DNA from: UMGS172 sp045648145
GTDB taxonomy: Bacteria; Bacillota; Clostridia; Oscillospirales; Acutalibacteraceae
Direction of reading: 5' to 3'
Length of the DNA: 11,569 bases
Assembly (NCBI GenBank): GCA_045648145.1
Contig: JAZRNK010000095.1
Location: 1-11,569 of the forward strand
The position numbers were made by a program, and so were the translations under genes. Position 1 is the first letter of the stretch; each line of letters starts with the position of its first letter. The notes below the pieces were generated by a model. It was not told the DNA's origin. It worked only from the letters and a program-made list of their open reading frames with translations, and did not search any database. Shown in pieces: positions 1 to 6,928 of the stretch.

Positions 1-553
1 TGCTTAATATACCGCTACCGCAACCGATATCGAGCATAGTACAATCTCTAACCACATATTTTTCAAGTAATTCAAGGCACATTTTAGTTGTAGCATGTGT
101 ACCCGTACCAAAAGCTGCACCTGGGTCGATACTTAAAACCACCCTATTATTTTTATTATCATATTCCTCCCAGCTTGGTCTGATAACCAGCTTTTCGCCA
201 ACCTCAGTGGTTTTAAAAAACTTTTTCCAGTTGTCTGCCCATTCTGATTCACTTATGCCATCGGTGTCAATCTCTGAATTTATACCTACTGCATTATAAC
301 GTTCTTTTAAATAGGTTACCGCTTCAAACGGGTTTTCCTCATCATTTATATAAATATGAATTATGCATACATTTCTGTCCTTATTAATGAGCTGCTCATC
401 TATAAGGTCGATATGAGCAATCTCTCTCGCGTCCTTTTCAAGCTCGGAATAATCTTCAACATATATACCATACGGTACTACCATATTAGCTATTGCTTCA
501 GCAGTTTCTAAGTGCTCTAACGGAACTTTGATTTTAATTTCTGTCCAATTCAA
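1..553 (-). CDS. prmA: Ribosomal protein L11 methyltransferase PrmA (N-terminal 184 residues, C-terminus beyond left edge)
   Basis: PrmA is a cytoplasmic SAM-dependent enzyme that methylates ribosomal protein L11. The reading frame on the minus strand starts MNWTEIKIKVP and runs unbroken to the edge. Residues 1-100 correspond to the L11-recognition domain. Residues about 105-118 (WADNWKKFFK) match the linker conserved in the family. Residues 141-156 (SIDPGAAFGTGTHATT) and the SAM-binding glycine loop DIGCGSG at 175-181 are diagnostic. The family is usually about 300-320 residues, so roughly the last 120 are missing here. No ATG precedes the conserved start, so I chose the TTG at 551-553. It is preceded by a strong AGGTGGAG ribosome binding site (560-567) with a 6-base spacer. 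It is divergent from the P-type ATPase, and a promoter is proposed just upstream. Confidence 0.93.
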   Translation of the reverse strand, partial: MNWTEIKIKVPLEHLETAEAIANMVVPYGIYVEDYSELEKDAREIAHIDLIDEQLINKDRNVCIIHIYINDEENPFEAVTYLKERYNAVGINSEIDTDGISESEWADNWKKFFKTTEVGEKLVIRPSWEEYDNKNNRVVLSIDPGAAFGTGTHATTKMCLELLEKYVVRDCTMLDIGCGSGILS

Positions 554-559
554 AAAAAT

Positions 560-567
560 CTCCACCT
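560..567 (-). promoter_or_regulatory. Ribosome binding site that sets the TTG start of prmA
   Basis: Read on the minus strand this is AGGTGGAG, 6 bases before the TTG at 551-553. There is no alternative ATG nearby, so this site decides the start. Confidence 0.75.
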
Positions 568-582
568 TTTCTTAACTTAAAA

Positions 583-611
583 AGTATATCACAAATTATT
601 TCAGAAATAAA
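583..611 (-). promoter_or_regulatory. Extended -10 promoter for prmA
   Basis: On the minus strand the -10 is TATACT (583-588), preceded by TGA, which forms an extended -10 (TGATATACT). The -35 at 17 bases spacing is weak (TTTATT, 606-611), as is often tolerated with an extended -10. The predicted transcript start is about 576, giving a short leader that contains the ribosome binding site. The block around the -10 is almost identical to the tsaE promoter. Confidence 0.6.
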
Positions 612-637
612 CACTTATTTTAAAATTCAACAAATAA

Positions 638-666
638 TTGATTTTTGCATTGATTTGATATATAAT
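638..666 (+). promoter_or_regulatory. Sigma-A-like promoter for the P-type ATPase gene
   Basis: A -35 TTGATT (638-643), a 17-base spacer and a perfect -10 TATAAT (661-666). The predicted transcript start is near 673, about 35 bases before the GTG start codon. It lies back to back with the prmA promoter. Confidence 0.6.
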
Positions 667-707
667 ACTTGTGAATATACACAATTCCCTTTAAGGAGTG
701 TTGGTTT

Positions 708-3308
708 GTGATTTGGCATAACGCTACGAGCGAAGATGTTATAAATGAACTTTCTTCTAATATAGAAAATGGATTGTCGAGCAAACAATGTGAGGAAAGG
801 CTTAAGGAATTTGGTCCTAACCTATCAGTTTGTGAAGAGGAAATAAGCATTGGCAATGCAATAATATCGCAATTTAAAAAGCCGTCGGTTATTATTTTGC
901 TTTGTCTTATCGTTATCTTTATTTTAAGAGAGCTTGTGACCGCAAGGAATGACTTTATATTTCCCATTGCCGCCATTATAATTCTTGCTGTTAAGGGCGC
1001 TTTATGTACCCTTGCAGAGTATCTTTCAAGAAATATGCTTTCTAGTCTTGAAAACCAAATCAAGACCTCGGCTAAGGTTATCCGCGACGAACAGGAAATG
1101 ATTATTGATTCAGAAAAGCTTGTTCCGGGTGATATACTCATACTTTCAGAGGGCGACTACGTCCCTGCTGACGCAAGACTGCTCGAAGCTATAAATTTAC
1201 GGTGCGACGAAGCCGTTTTACATAATGAAAAAGAGGTTGTTTCGGTTCAAAAGGATGCGCTTGTTTTACACGACGACCACACACCCATACAAAAGCGTAC
1301 CAATATGCTTTATTGCGGTTGTCACATAATCAGCGGCTCTGCCATAGCCGTTGTTACCGAAACGGGCGAAAATGCAGCAATCCGCCGTTTTTCCGTCAGA
1401 GATAAGGTGTTTACGCACAAAGGCGTTCAGGACCGTATCGCCGACCGTTTTGATGGATTTTTAAAAGTACTTAACATTGCAACATTTATAGCCTGCGGAA
1501 TAATTGTTATTCTTGGTACCTTTGTTGCTAAGGGCAGTATTGGTTGGGGTAAATTTCTTGAAGCTCTTATAACCGCACAATGCTTCTACATTGCAGTTAT
1601 ACCCGGCAGCTTGGCAACTCGCGTTGCCACCCTTTTATCTTTAGGTATAAAGCGCTTGAGCAAAGACCGTGCCGTTATTTTCTATCCGCAGACGGTTGAA
1701 AAATTGGCCGGTGTTAGTGTTATTTGCGCCGACAAAACAGGTACCTTGACACAAAACAAAATGTCGCTCAAAAAGGTTTATGACGGTGAAAAGGTTATTG
1801 ATTTGACCACCGACCCCGTTACCCGTCAATGTGAAATTGCCATGCGTTTTGCCGCTTTAAGCTGTGACGCTACCGAAAGCGAAAACGCCGACCACACTGA
1901 AGTGGCTTTGGTTACTGCGGCTTCTCGTTACCTGAGCGTTTCGAAATTTGACCTTGACAGTGAATTTCCTTGCGTTTCGACCATTCCTCTTACTCCCGAG
2001 CGGAAAATCAAAACCTCTGTAAATATGATTGAAGGTAAGGTTTTCTCGGTTGTCAGAGGCGCTCCCGACATAATTCTTGAGCGCTGTGTTAACGCAAACG
2101 TCGAGGCTGTTACAAAAGCCTACGAGGAAATGTGCAGCGAAGGACTTCGTGTCTTGGCTATATCGTATAAAATACTTGAAGAAATCCCCTCACAGCCCAC
2201 CAGCGACGAATTGGAATACGGTTTAGAATTTTTAGGACTATTGGGTATTGCCGATCGTGAACGCCGTGGAACTAAGCGTGACGTTGAACTATGCCGCAAA
2301 GCAGGTATTTCGACCGTTATGTTTACGGGTGACCACGTAAACACCGCCGCTTCTATCGCACAGAAAATAGGTGTGTTAGGTGAAGATGAATTATCACTCA
2401 CAAGTGAACAGTTGCAGGCTCTATCGGACGAAGAGCTGAAAGAGATTGCACCGAAAATCAAGGTCTGCGCAAGATTTTCAGCACAAGAGCGCGTACGCAT
2501 TGTCAACGCTTTACAGCAATGCGGTGAAACGGTGCTTATTACGGCCGACAGCGCCGCCAACTTTGAGCCTATGGCTTATGCCGACGTCGGCTGTGCTATG
2601 GGTAAAACAGGTACCGACGTTGCCAAAGGAAACGCCGACGTTGTTGTTGACGATGACCGTTTCAGCACCATTGTAAAAACCATTAAAAATGCCCGTGGTA
2701 TTTTTGCAAACTTCACAAAATACATAAACTATTATGTTACGATGTGTGCCTGCGTATTTATGGTATTTGTGCTCAATATGCTTATATTCCGCACATTTTT
2801 ACCGACAAGCGCGATTATGCTGTTTGGCTCGATATTTGCGCTTGTATACCCTATTGCATCTATCGGTTTTGAGACCGCCGACGATAACGTTATGAAGCAT
2901 TTACCGAGAATGGTTGGCGAAAAACTGTTTGATGTTAGAGAGCTTATTATAAACGCCGTTATCGGTGTCGCAATAAGCTTACCTGCAGTTATAACCTTCA
3001 TCATTAACCGTTCAAGCTCGGGCGCTTCTGCCGCATTTTTGGCACTGATTTGCACGTTGTGTTATTACAAGTTCAGTTCGCGTTCAACCGAATTGTTCTT
3101 TAAACGTATTGCACACAACCGCTTCCTGCTCGGTGCTTCGGCTATCAGCATTGTGTTTGCAATATTAATGGTAGCCACCCCGTTTGGAATTGTTTTCGGT
3201 CTTGAAGTAATCAGCGTCAAGGGTTTAATAACCGCCTTACTTTTACCGCTTACTGTTCCCGCAGTTTTTGAAGCAATAAAGATATATAAGCTTTTCAAAA
3301 AACAATAA
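708..3308 (+). CDS. Divergent P2-type P-type ATPase lacking canonical cation-site residues
   Basis: An integral membrane P-type ATPase of 866 residues with the P2A (Ca/cation) architecture. There is an N-terminal cation-ATPase domain (1-50, with GLSS...GPN), M1-M2 (about 57-105), the actuator domain (120-245, PGDILILSEGDYVPADA at 140-156), and M3-M4 (250-315). Next come the phosphorylation site DKTGTLT (342-348, Asp342), a nucleotide domain (about 350-510, RGAP at 450-453), TGD (540-542), the hinge region (611-650), and M5-M10 (665-860). By family alignment from memory, TGES is HNEK (172-175), PEGLP is PGSLA (299-303), GDGVND is ADSAAN (613-618), and the M5/M6 ligands are Cys680, Val683, Ser708 and Leu712. 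The frame is intact with ordinary codon use. The GTG start at 708 has AAGGAG (693-698) 9 bases upstream. Family membership is sure; substrate and pump activity are unknown. The nearest comparisons are SERCA/PMCA-type pumps. Confidence 0.9.
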   Translation: MIWHNATSEDVINELSSNIENGLSSKQCEERLKEFGPNLSVCEEEISIGNAIISQFKKPSVIILLCLIVIFILRELVTARNDFIFPIAAIIILAVKGALCTLAEYLSRNMLSSLENQIKTSAKVIRDEQEMIIDSEKLVPGDILILSEGDYVPADARLLEAINLRCDEAVLHNEKEVVSVQKDALVLHDDHTPIQKRTNMLYCGCHIISGSAIAVVTETGENAAIRRFSVRDKVFTHKGVQDRIADRFDGFLKVLNIATFIACGIIVILGTFVAKGSIGWGKFLEALITAQCFYIAVIPGSLATRVATLLSLGIKRLSKDRAVIFYPQTVEKLAGVSVICADKTGTLTQNKMSLKKVYDGEKVIDLTTDPVTRQCEIAMRFAALSCDATESENADHTEVALVTAASRYLSVSKFDLDSEFPCVSTIPLTPERKIKTSVNMIEGKVFSVVRGAPDIILERCVNANVEAVTKAYEEMCSEGLRVLAISYKILEEIPSQPTSDELEYGLEFLGLLGIADRERRGTKRDVELCRKAGISTVMFTGDHVNTAASIAQKIGVLGEDELSLTSEQLQALSDEELKEIAPKIKVCARFSAQERVRIVNALQQCGETVLITADSAANFEPMAYADVGCAMGKTGTDVAKGNADVVVDDDRFSTIVKTIKNARGIFANFTKYINYYVTMCACVFMVFVLNMLIFRTFLPTSAIMLFGSIFALVYPIASIGFETADDNVMKHLPRMVGEKLFDVRELIINAVIGVAISLPAVITFIINRSSSGASAAFLALICTLCYYKFSSRSTELFFKRIAHNRFLLGASAISIVFAILMVATPFGIVFGLEVISVKGLITALLLPLTVPAVFEAIKIYKLFKKQ

Positions 3309-3321
3309 ATTTGCACAAATA

Positions 3322-3350
3322 AAACCCCGACAGAAAATCTGTCGGGGTTT
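3322..3350. terminator. Bidirectional intrinsic terminator between the P-type ATPase gene and upp
   Basis: A perfect 12-base-pair stem (AAACCCCGACAG / CTGTCGGGGTTT) with a 5-base loop, 13 bases past the ATPase stop and 11 before the upp stop. On the plus strand it is followed by TTTATTTTCATTT-type sequence and on the minus strand by TTTTATTTG. It can therefore end both convergent transcripts. Confidence 0.92.
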
Positions 3351-3361
3351 ATTTTCATTTA

Positions 3362-3994
3362 TTATTTTGTGCCGAAAATTCTATCGCCGGCATCGCCGAG
3401 ACCGGGAATAATATAACAATGGTCATCAAGCTTAATATCAAGTCCTGCACAGTACACATCAACATCGGGGTGAGCCTTTGTGAAAGCCTCAATTCCCTCG
3501 GGTGCTGCAAGGATACACATAAACTTGATCGACTTGGGTCCAAACTTTTTAATCTTGTTAACCGCGTCTATTGCCGAGCCGCCGGTAGCAAGCATCGGAT
3601 CAAGAACGATAACCTCACGCTCAGGAATATCTGGCGGAAGCTTACAGTAATAATCAACCGGTTCTTTAGTTTCAGGGTCACGGTACATACCGATATGACC
3701 AACCTTTGCACCGGGAACAAGCTGAAGAACACCGTCTACCATACCAAGTCCCGCACGTAAAATCGGCACAAAGGCAAGGGTTTTACCAGCTATCATTTTG
3801 GCATCGGCAACTGCCAAGGGTGTTTCAACCTTGACATCCATCAAAGGTAAATCTCTGGTTGCTTCAAAGCACATTAAAGTTGCAATTTCACTTATAAGTT
3901 CGCGGAATTCTTTTGTTCCGGTCTCCTTATTACGCAAAATGGCCAACTTGTGCTGTATCAGCGGATGATCGAAGATACAAACATTGTTATTCAT
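3362..3994 (-). CDS. upp: Uracil phosphoribosyltransferase
   Basis: Upp is a cytoplasmic pyrimidine salvage enzyme that converts uracil and PRPP to UMP and pyrophosphate. The protein is 210 residues, the normal length. The PRPP-binding loop is at 131-140 (LDPMLATGGS). The uracil-binding C-terminal stretch PGLGDAGDR is at 197-205. The segment PILRAGLGMVDG (77-88) is characteristic of the family. The ATG start is preceded on the minus strand by an AGGGGAT ribosome binding site. It is the last gene of the tsaE-tsaB-rpiB-upp operon, 14 bases after rpiB. Placing upp after rpiB is common in Bacillota; both enzymes feed nucleotide metabolism through ribose phosphate and PRPP. The bidirectional terminator follows directly. 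Confidence 0.97.
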   Translation of the reverse strand: MNNNVCIFDHPLIQHKLAILRNKETGTKEFRELISEIATLMCFEATRDLPLMDVKVETPLAVADAKMIAGKTLAFVPILRAGLGMVDGVLQLVPGAKVGHIGMYRDPETKEPVDYYCKLPPDIPEREVIVLDPMLATGGSAIDAVNKIKKFGPKSIKFMCILAAPEGIEAFTKAHPDVDVYCAGLDIKLDDHCYIIPGLGDAGDRIFGTK

Positions 3995-4008
3995 TTTTAC
4001 ATCCCCTA

Positions 4009-4470
4009 TTATAAATTTTCTATATCCATTACAGCATTCACGCGACGCTCGTGACGTCCGCCCTCGAAGGCTGTATCGACAAACAAATCAACCATCTCAC
4101 ATGCAATGCCGGGACCGATAACCCTACCGCCCAAGCAAAGCACGTTGGAATCGTTATGCAATCTTGTGTATTTAGCCGAAAAGGTTTCGGAGCAGGCGGC
4201 TGCCCTAATACCTTTAACCTTATTTGCGGCAAGTGACATACCGATACCCGTACCGCAAACGAGTATACCAAGCTTAGCCTCTCCCGAATTGATTGCAGCC
4301 GTTACTTTAAGCGCAATTTCGGGATAATCAACAGCCGAGCCGTCAAACGTACCGTAATCCTTAACCTCAATATTACGTTCGGCCAAATGAGCCATAATAG
4401 CCTTTTTTAACTCATAACCACCGTGGTCACAGCCTATTGCTAAAACATCACCTTTTTCAAAATTCGGCAT
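4009..4470 (-). CDS. rpiB: Ribose 5-phosphate isomerase B
   Basis: RpiB interconverts ribose 5-phosphate and ribulose 5-phosphate in the non-oxidative pentose phosphate pathway, in the cytoplasm. The protein is 153 residues, typical of the RpiB/LacAB family. Visible motifs are the N-terminal GCDHGGYELK (13-22) with Asp15 and His16, and VCGTGIGMS (71-79), where Cys72 matches the catalytic cysteine of the enterobacterial type. HNDSNVLCLGGRVIG (105-119) holds phosphate-binding residues. The cysteine and the absence of a lactose or galactose operon favour RpiB over LacA/LacB. Its ribosome binding site (AAGGAAGGG) overlaps the last codons of tsaB, with 5 bases between the two genes, so translation is probably coupled. 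upp follows 14 bases later. Confidence 0.95.
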   Translation of the reverse strand: MPNFEKGDVLAIGCDHGGYELKKAIMAHLAERNIEVKDYGTFDGSAVDYPEIALKVTAAINSGEAKLGILVCGTGIGMSLAANKVKGIRAAACSETFSAKYTRLHNDSNVLCLGGRVIGPGIACEMVDLFVDTAFEGGRHERRVNAVMDIENL

Positions 4471-4475
4471 AGTTT

Positions 4476-5201
4476 TTACCCTTCCTTTTTCTGCATTTTT
4501 GCTTTAAGCTCTCTTTCGGCCTGAGGAAGCCTTAAATACAATGGCAACAGTTCTTTAGGCGTCACTGTTTGTCCATTGTTTAATTTTTCCACAGCGGCTA
4601 AGCATACACACGAAGCGCGTTGCCAACGAAGATGCTCGGGTGCTAATTTGAGATTTAAATCTTCACCCTTAACACTATTATAAAACAAATTTGCTCCGTC
4701 GCCAACTATAAAAATACATTTTTGGGGATTTTTTTGCGAAATTTCGACAAGTTGTTGATATAAATCGTCGATATAAAGCGCCCTGTCCTCACAAATACGC
4801 TCACATTTTTCACCGTCAACGTCAAAAAGAGCGTTGTAAACCTGATTACATCTTGCATCCATTACTGCACAGACAATACAATTTTGTTGTAAAAACGCAT
4901 ACGCCATTGCCTCTAACACCGAAACGGGTACGCAAGGCTTGTCCTCAGCAAAGGCAAGACCTTTAACAGCACTGATACCAATCCTCACGCCCGTAAAAGA
5001 GCCGGGGCCGACGGTAGCGGCAACTGCATCAACATCACTTATAGTATAACCGCAAAGCGACAGCATAGATTCCACCATTGGCATCAAGGTTTGCGAATGG
5101 GTTGTTTTTAAATTTAAAAAGTATTCGCCCTTTAATTTACCATCGTCAATTATAGCGCAGGACACAGGTGTCGCCGTACATTCAATTCCCAATACAACCA
5201 T
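4476..5201 (-). CDS. tsaB: tRNA threonylcarbamoyladenosine (t6A) biosynthesis protein TsaB
   Basis: TsaB is an ASKHA-fold partner of TsaD and TsaE in transferring the threonylcarbamoyl group to A37 of ANN-decoding tRNAs. It is a scaffold and lacks the metal-ligand histidines of TsaD. The protein is 241 residues, a normal length. The start GIECTATPVSCAI (5-17) is the typical ASKHA strand. HSQTLMP (35-41) and VGPGSFTGVRIG (64-75) are family signatures. LPLYLRLPQAER (219-230) is the conserved C-terminal segment. The ATG follows tsaE by 3 bases, and its GAGGA ribosome binding site lies inside the last tsaE codons, which suggests translational coupling. The usual rimI and tsaD partners are not in this operon; rpiB follows instead. 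Confidence 0.95.
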   Translation of the reverse strand: MVVLGIECTATPVSCAIIDDGKLKGEYFLNLKTTHSQTLMPMVESMLSLCGYTISDVDAVAATVGPGSFTGVRIGISAVKGLAFAEDKPCVPVSVLEAMAYAFLQQNCIVCAVMDARCNQVYNALFDVDGEKCERICEDRALYIDDLYQQLVEISQKNPQKCIFIVGDGANLFYNSVKGEDLNLKLAPEHLRWQRASCVCLAAVEKLNNGQTVTPKELLPLYLRLPQAERELKAKMQKKEG

Positions 5202-5204
5202 TTT

Positions 5205-5627
5205 TTAATCCTCTATTGTTATTTTTCGGGTGTTTTCATCAATTTTTTCAATAGTGACCGTCACCGTATCATCATTAAGTGCTGAAAGTATATTCTCACT
5301 CCACTCAATGAGCAAAACGCCACCCATTTCTAAATAATCAAAATAACCGGTGGTATATAAATCTTCCCAACCGCTTACTCTATACATATCAAAATGAAAA
5401 ACGGGAAGTCTGCCGCCTTGATACTCATTAACAATGGCAAAGGTCGGCGAATTAACGTCCCCTTCATAGCCCATACCTTTAGCAAAGCCCGCGCAAAAGC
5501 AGGTTTTACCTGCTCCAAGGTCACCCTTAAAGGCTATAACAGTACCCTCTTTGACGTTTTTTGCATATTCGTATGCTATCTTTTCAGTTTCGTTTCTGTT
5601 ATATGTAACAAATGTTTTTTTACTCAT
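5205..5627 (-). CDS. tsaE: t6A biosynthesis ATPase TsaE
   Basis: TsaE is a small P-loop ATPase that binds the TsaB-TsaD complex and supports turnover in t6A37 tRNA modification. The protein is 140 residues, the usual length. The Walker A motif GDLGAGKT is at 35-42. SPTFAIVNEY (60-69) is the family switch region. HFDMYR (78-83) and IEWSE (107-111) are the other signature blocks. The ATG start has a GGGGAG ribosome binding site (5634-5639) and its own promoter. It is first in the operon with tsaB, which fits a shared function. Confidence 0.95.
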   Translation of the reverse strand: MSKKTFVTYNRNETEKIAYEYAKNVKEGTVIAFKGDLGAGKTCFCAGFAKGMGYEGDVNSPTFAIVNEYQGGRLPVFHFDMYRVSGWEDLYTTGYFDYLEMGGVLLIEWSENILSALNDDTVTVTIEKIDENTRKITIED

Positions 5628-5668
5628 TTAAAGCTCCCCAAAAGCTCGTCATTTAAAACTTTTTAAAC

Positions 5669-5697
5669 AGTATATCACAAATTTTTAAATATTTAAA
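5669..5697 (-). promoter_or_regulatory. Extended -10 promoter for the tsaE-tsaB-rpiB-upp operon
   Basis: On the minus strand the -35 is TTTAAA (5692-5697), the spacer is 17 bases and the -10 is TATACT (5669-5674) with an upstream TGA extension. The predicted transcript start is near 5662. The surrounding 21 bases differ by one base from the prmA promoter. Confidence 0.65.
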
Positions 5698-5704
5698 GAG
5701 TATC

Positions 5705-5733
5705 TTGCACAATTTTTATTTTTAGTCTATAAT
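5705..5733 (+). promoter_or_regulatory. Sigma-A-like promoter for the SEDS gene
   Basis: A -35 TTGCAC (5705-5710), a 17-base spacer and a perfect -10 TATAAT (5728-5733). The predicted transcript start is near 5740, with a leader of about 37 bases. A vegetative-type promoter argues for expression in growing cells. Confidence 0.75.
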
Positions 5734-5776
5734 GATACAGTAAATATGACTTGATGACAAAAAGGAGGTAAAGGCT

Positions 5777-6928
5777 ATGAAGATAATTATGCGACGCATT
5801 GCAGACTACATTCGTGAATGCGACAAGGTTTTATTCATACTTTGCCTTGTTACCTCGCTTTTTGGTAGTGTTGCGGTTTTAACCTCAACTTATAACGTTT
5901 ACGGTCAAAGCTTTAGCGAATTTTATACTCAGCTTGGTGCTTTAGGCTTGGGTATAGTAATTATTATATTCATTAGCTACTTCGACTATAAATCCTTTAG
6001 TCGCTTTTGGTTTTTATTTGCGCTTTTAGGATTGGTTCCTGTTATACTTACGTTTTTTATTGGCTTTGCGCCCGGAAGCACCGACGATAAAGCCTGGCTG
6101 TTATTACCCGGCAACATTTCCTTCCAACCGTCAGAATTGCTGAAATTTTGCTTTATTATTACTTTTGGTTACCATTGCTACCGTTTAGGCGATAACGTCA
6201 AAAAATTCTGGCACGTTATTCTTTTATGCATACACGGTGTAATCCCCGTTTTACTTATACACTTTCAGGGTGACGACGGAACGGCGCTTGTTTTTGCCTT
6301 TATGTTTATAGGTATGATGTTTGCCGCCGGTGTGAAATTGAGATATTTTATTATCGCAATTTGCTCGGTACTGGTTGCCGCACCGTTTGTTTATTTCTTT
6401 GTTATGAACGACGACCAAAAAGCGCGAATTAACGCTTTGTTTTTTAGTACAGAGTCGGATTATTTAGGCACTTTATACCAACAGTGGCGAGGACGCATTG
6501 CACTTGCTAACGGCGGTTGGTTTGGCCAAGGATTATTTAAAGGAACACTCACGCAAAGCGGAAGCGTTCCCGAAAGCTATAACGATTTTATTTTTGTAAG
6601 TATCGGCGAAGAGCTTGGGCTTATCGGATGCTTGGCCGTAATACTGCTTATAGGTGCTATTTGTATCCGTATTCTCCGTTCGGGCTTCCTTGCCAACAAC
6701 AAGCTTGGCCTTGTTATGTGTACCGGTGTTTTTACTATGCTGTTTGCACAGACGGTTATTAATATAGGAATGTGTCTATGGTTGTTACCCGTCATTGGTG
6801 TTACACTGCCGTTTTTCAGTGCAGGCGGTACGTCTATGCTTTGTACCTATTTATGTTTAGGTCTTGTTATGAGTGTGTTTATACACCGAAATTCAGGCAT
6901 GACCTATCTGCGTGACGACACTATTTAG
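5777..6928 (+). CDS. SEDS-family peptidoglycan glycosyltransferase (RodA/FtsW/SpoVE type)
   Basis: A polytopic membrane protein of 383 residues that, by family, polymerises lipid II into glycan strands together with a class B penicillin-binding protein. About ten hydrophobic helices are visible from residue 17 to 370. Family signatures are FQPSELLKF (116-124), FQGDDGTALVF (163-173), and PESYNDFIFVSIGEELGLIG (265-284), which contains the conserved catalytic Asp270 (equivalent to the RodA Asp in TDFIF). NIGMCLWLLPVIGVTLPFFS (329-348), running into AGGTS, is also diagnostic. The start has AAGGAGG (5762-5768) 8 bases upstream. No PBP gene is adjacent, so sequence alone does not decide between RodA (elongation), FtsW (division) and SpoVE (spore cortex). 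The short loops and size are closest to RodA-like proteins. The 3' end overlaps the opposing gene by 8 bases. Confidence 0.9.
   Translation: MKIIMRRIADYIRECDKVLFILCLVTSLFGSVAVLTSTYNVYGQSFSEFYTQLGALGLGIVIIIFISYFDYKSFSRFWFLFALLGLVPVILTFFIGFAPGSTDDKAWLLLPGNISFQPSELLKFCFIITFGYHCYRLGDNVKKFWHVILLCIHGVIPVLLIHFQGDDGTALVFAFMFIGMMFAAGVKLRYFIIAICSVLVAAPFVYFFVMNDDQKARINALFFSTESDYLGTLYQQWRGRIALANGGWFGQGLFKGTLTQSGSVPESYNDFIFVSIGEELGLIGCLAVILLIGAICIRILRSGFLANNKLGLVMCTGVFTMLFAQTVINIGMCLWLLPVIGVTLPFFSAGGTSMLCTYLCLGLVMSVFIHRNSGMTYLRDDTI

Noticed and set aside
645..666. TTGCAT plus TATAAT as the promoter of the ATPase gene
   Set aside because: The spacing is only 10 bases; TTGATT at 638-643 gives the proper 17.
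620..1141. Open frame of 173 codons on the minus strand inside the P-type ATPase gene
   Set aside because: It is the antisense shadow of a clear coding region, has no ribosome binding site or family resemblance, and overlaps the ATPase promoter.
2120..2560. Antisense open frame of 146 codons in the ATPase gene
   Set aside because: Ser-rich translation typical of the complement of a coding frame; no supporting signals.
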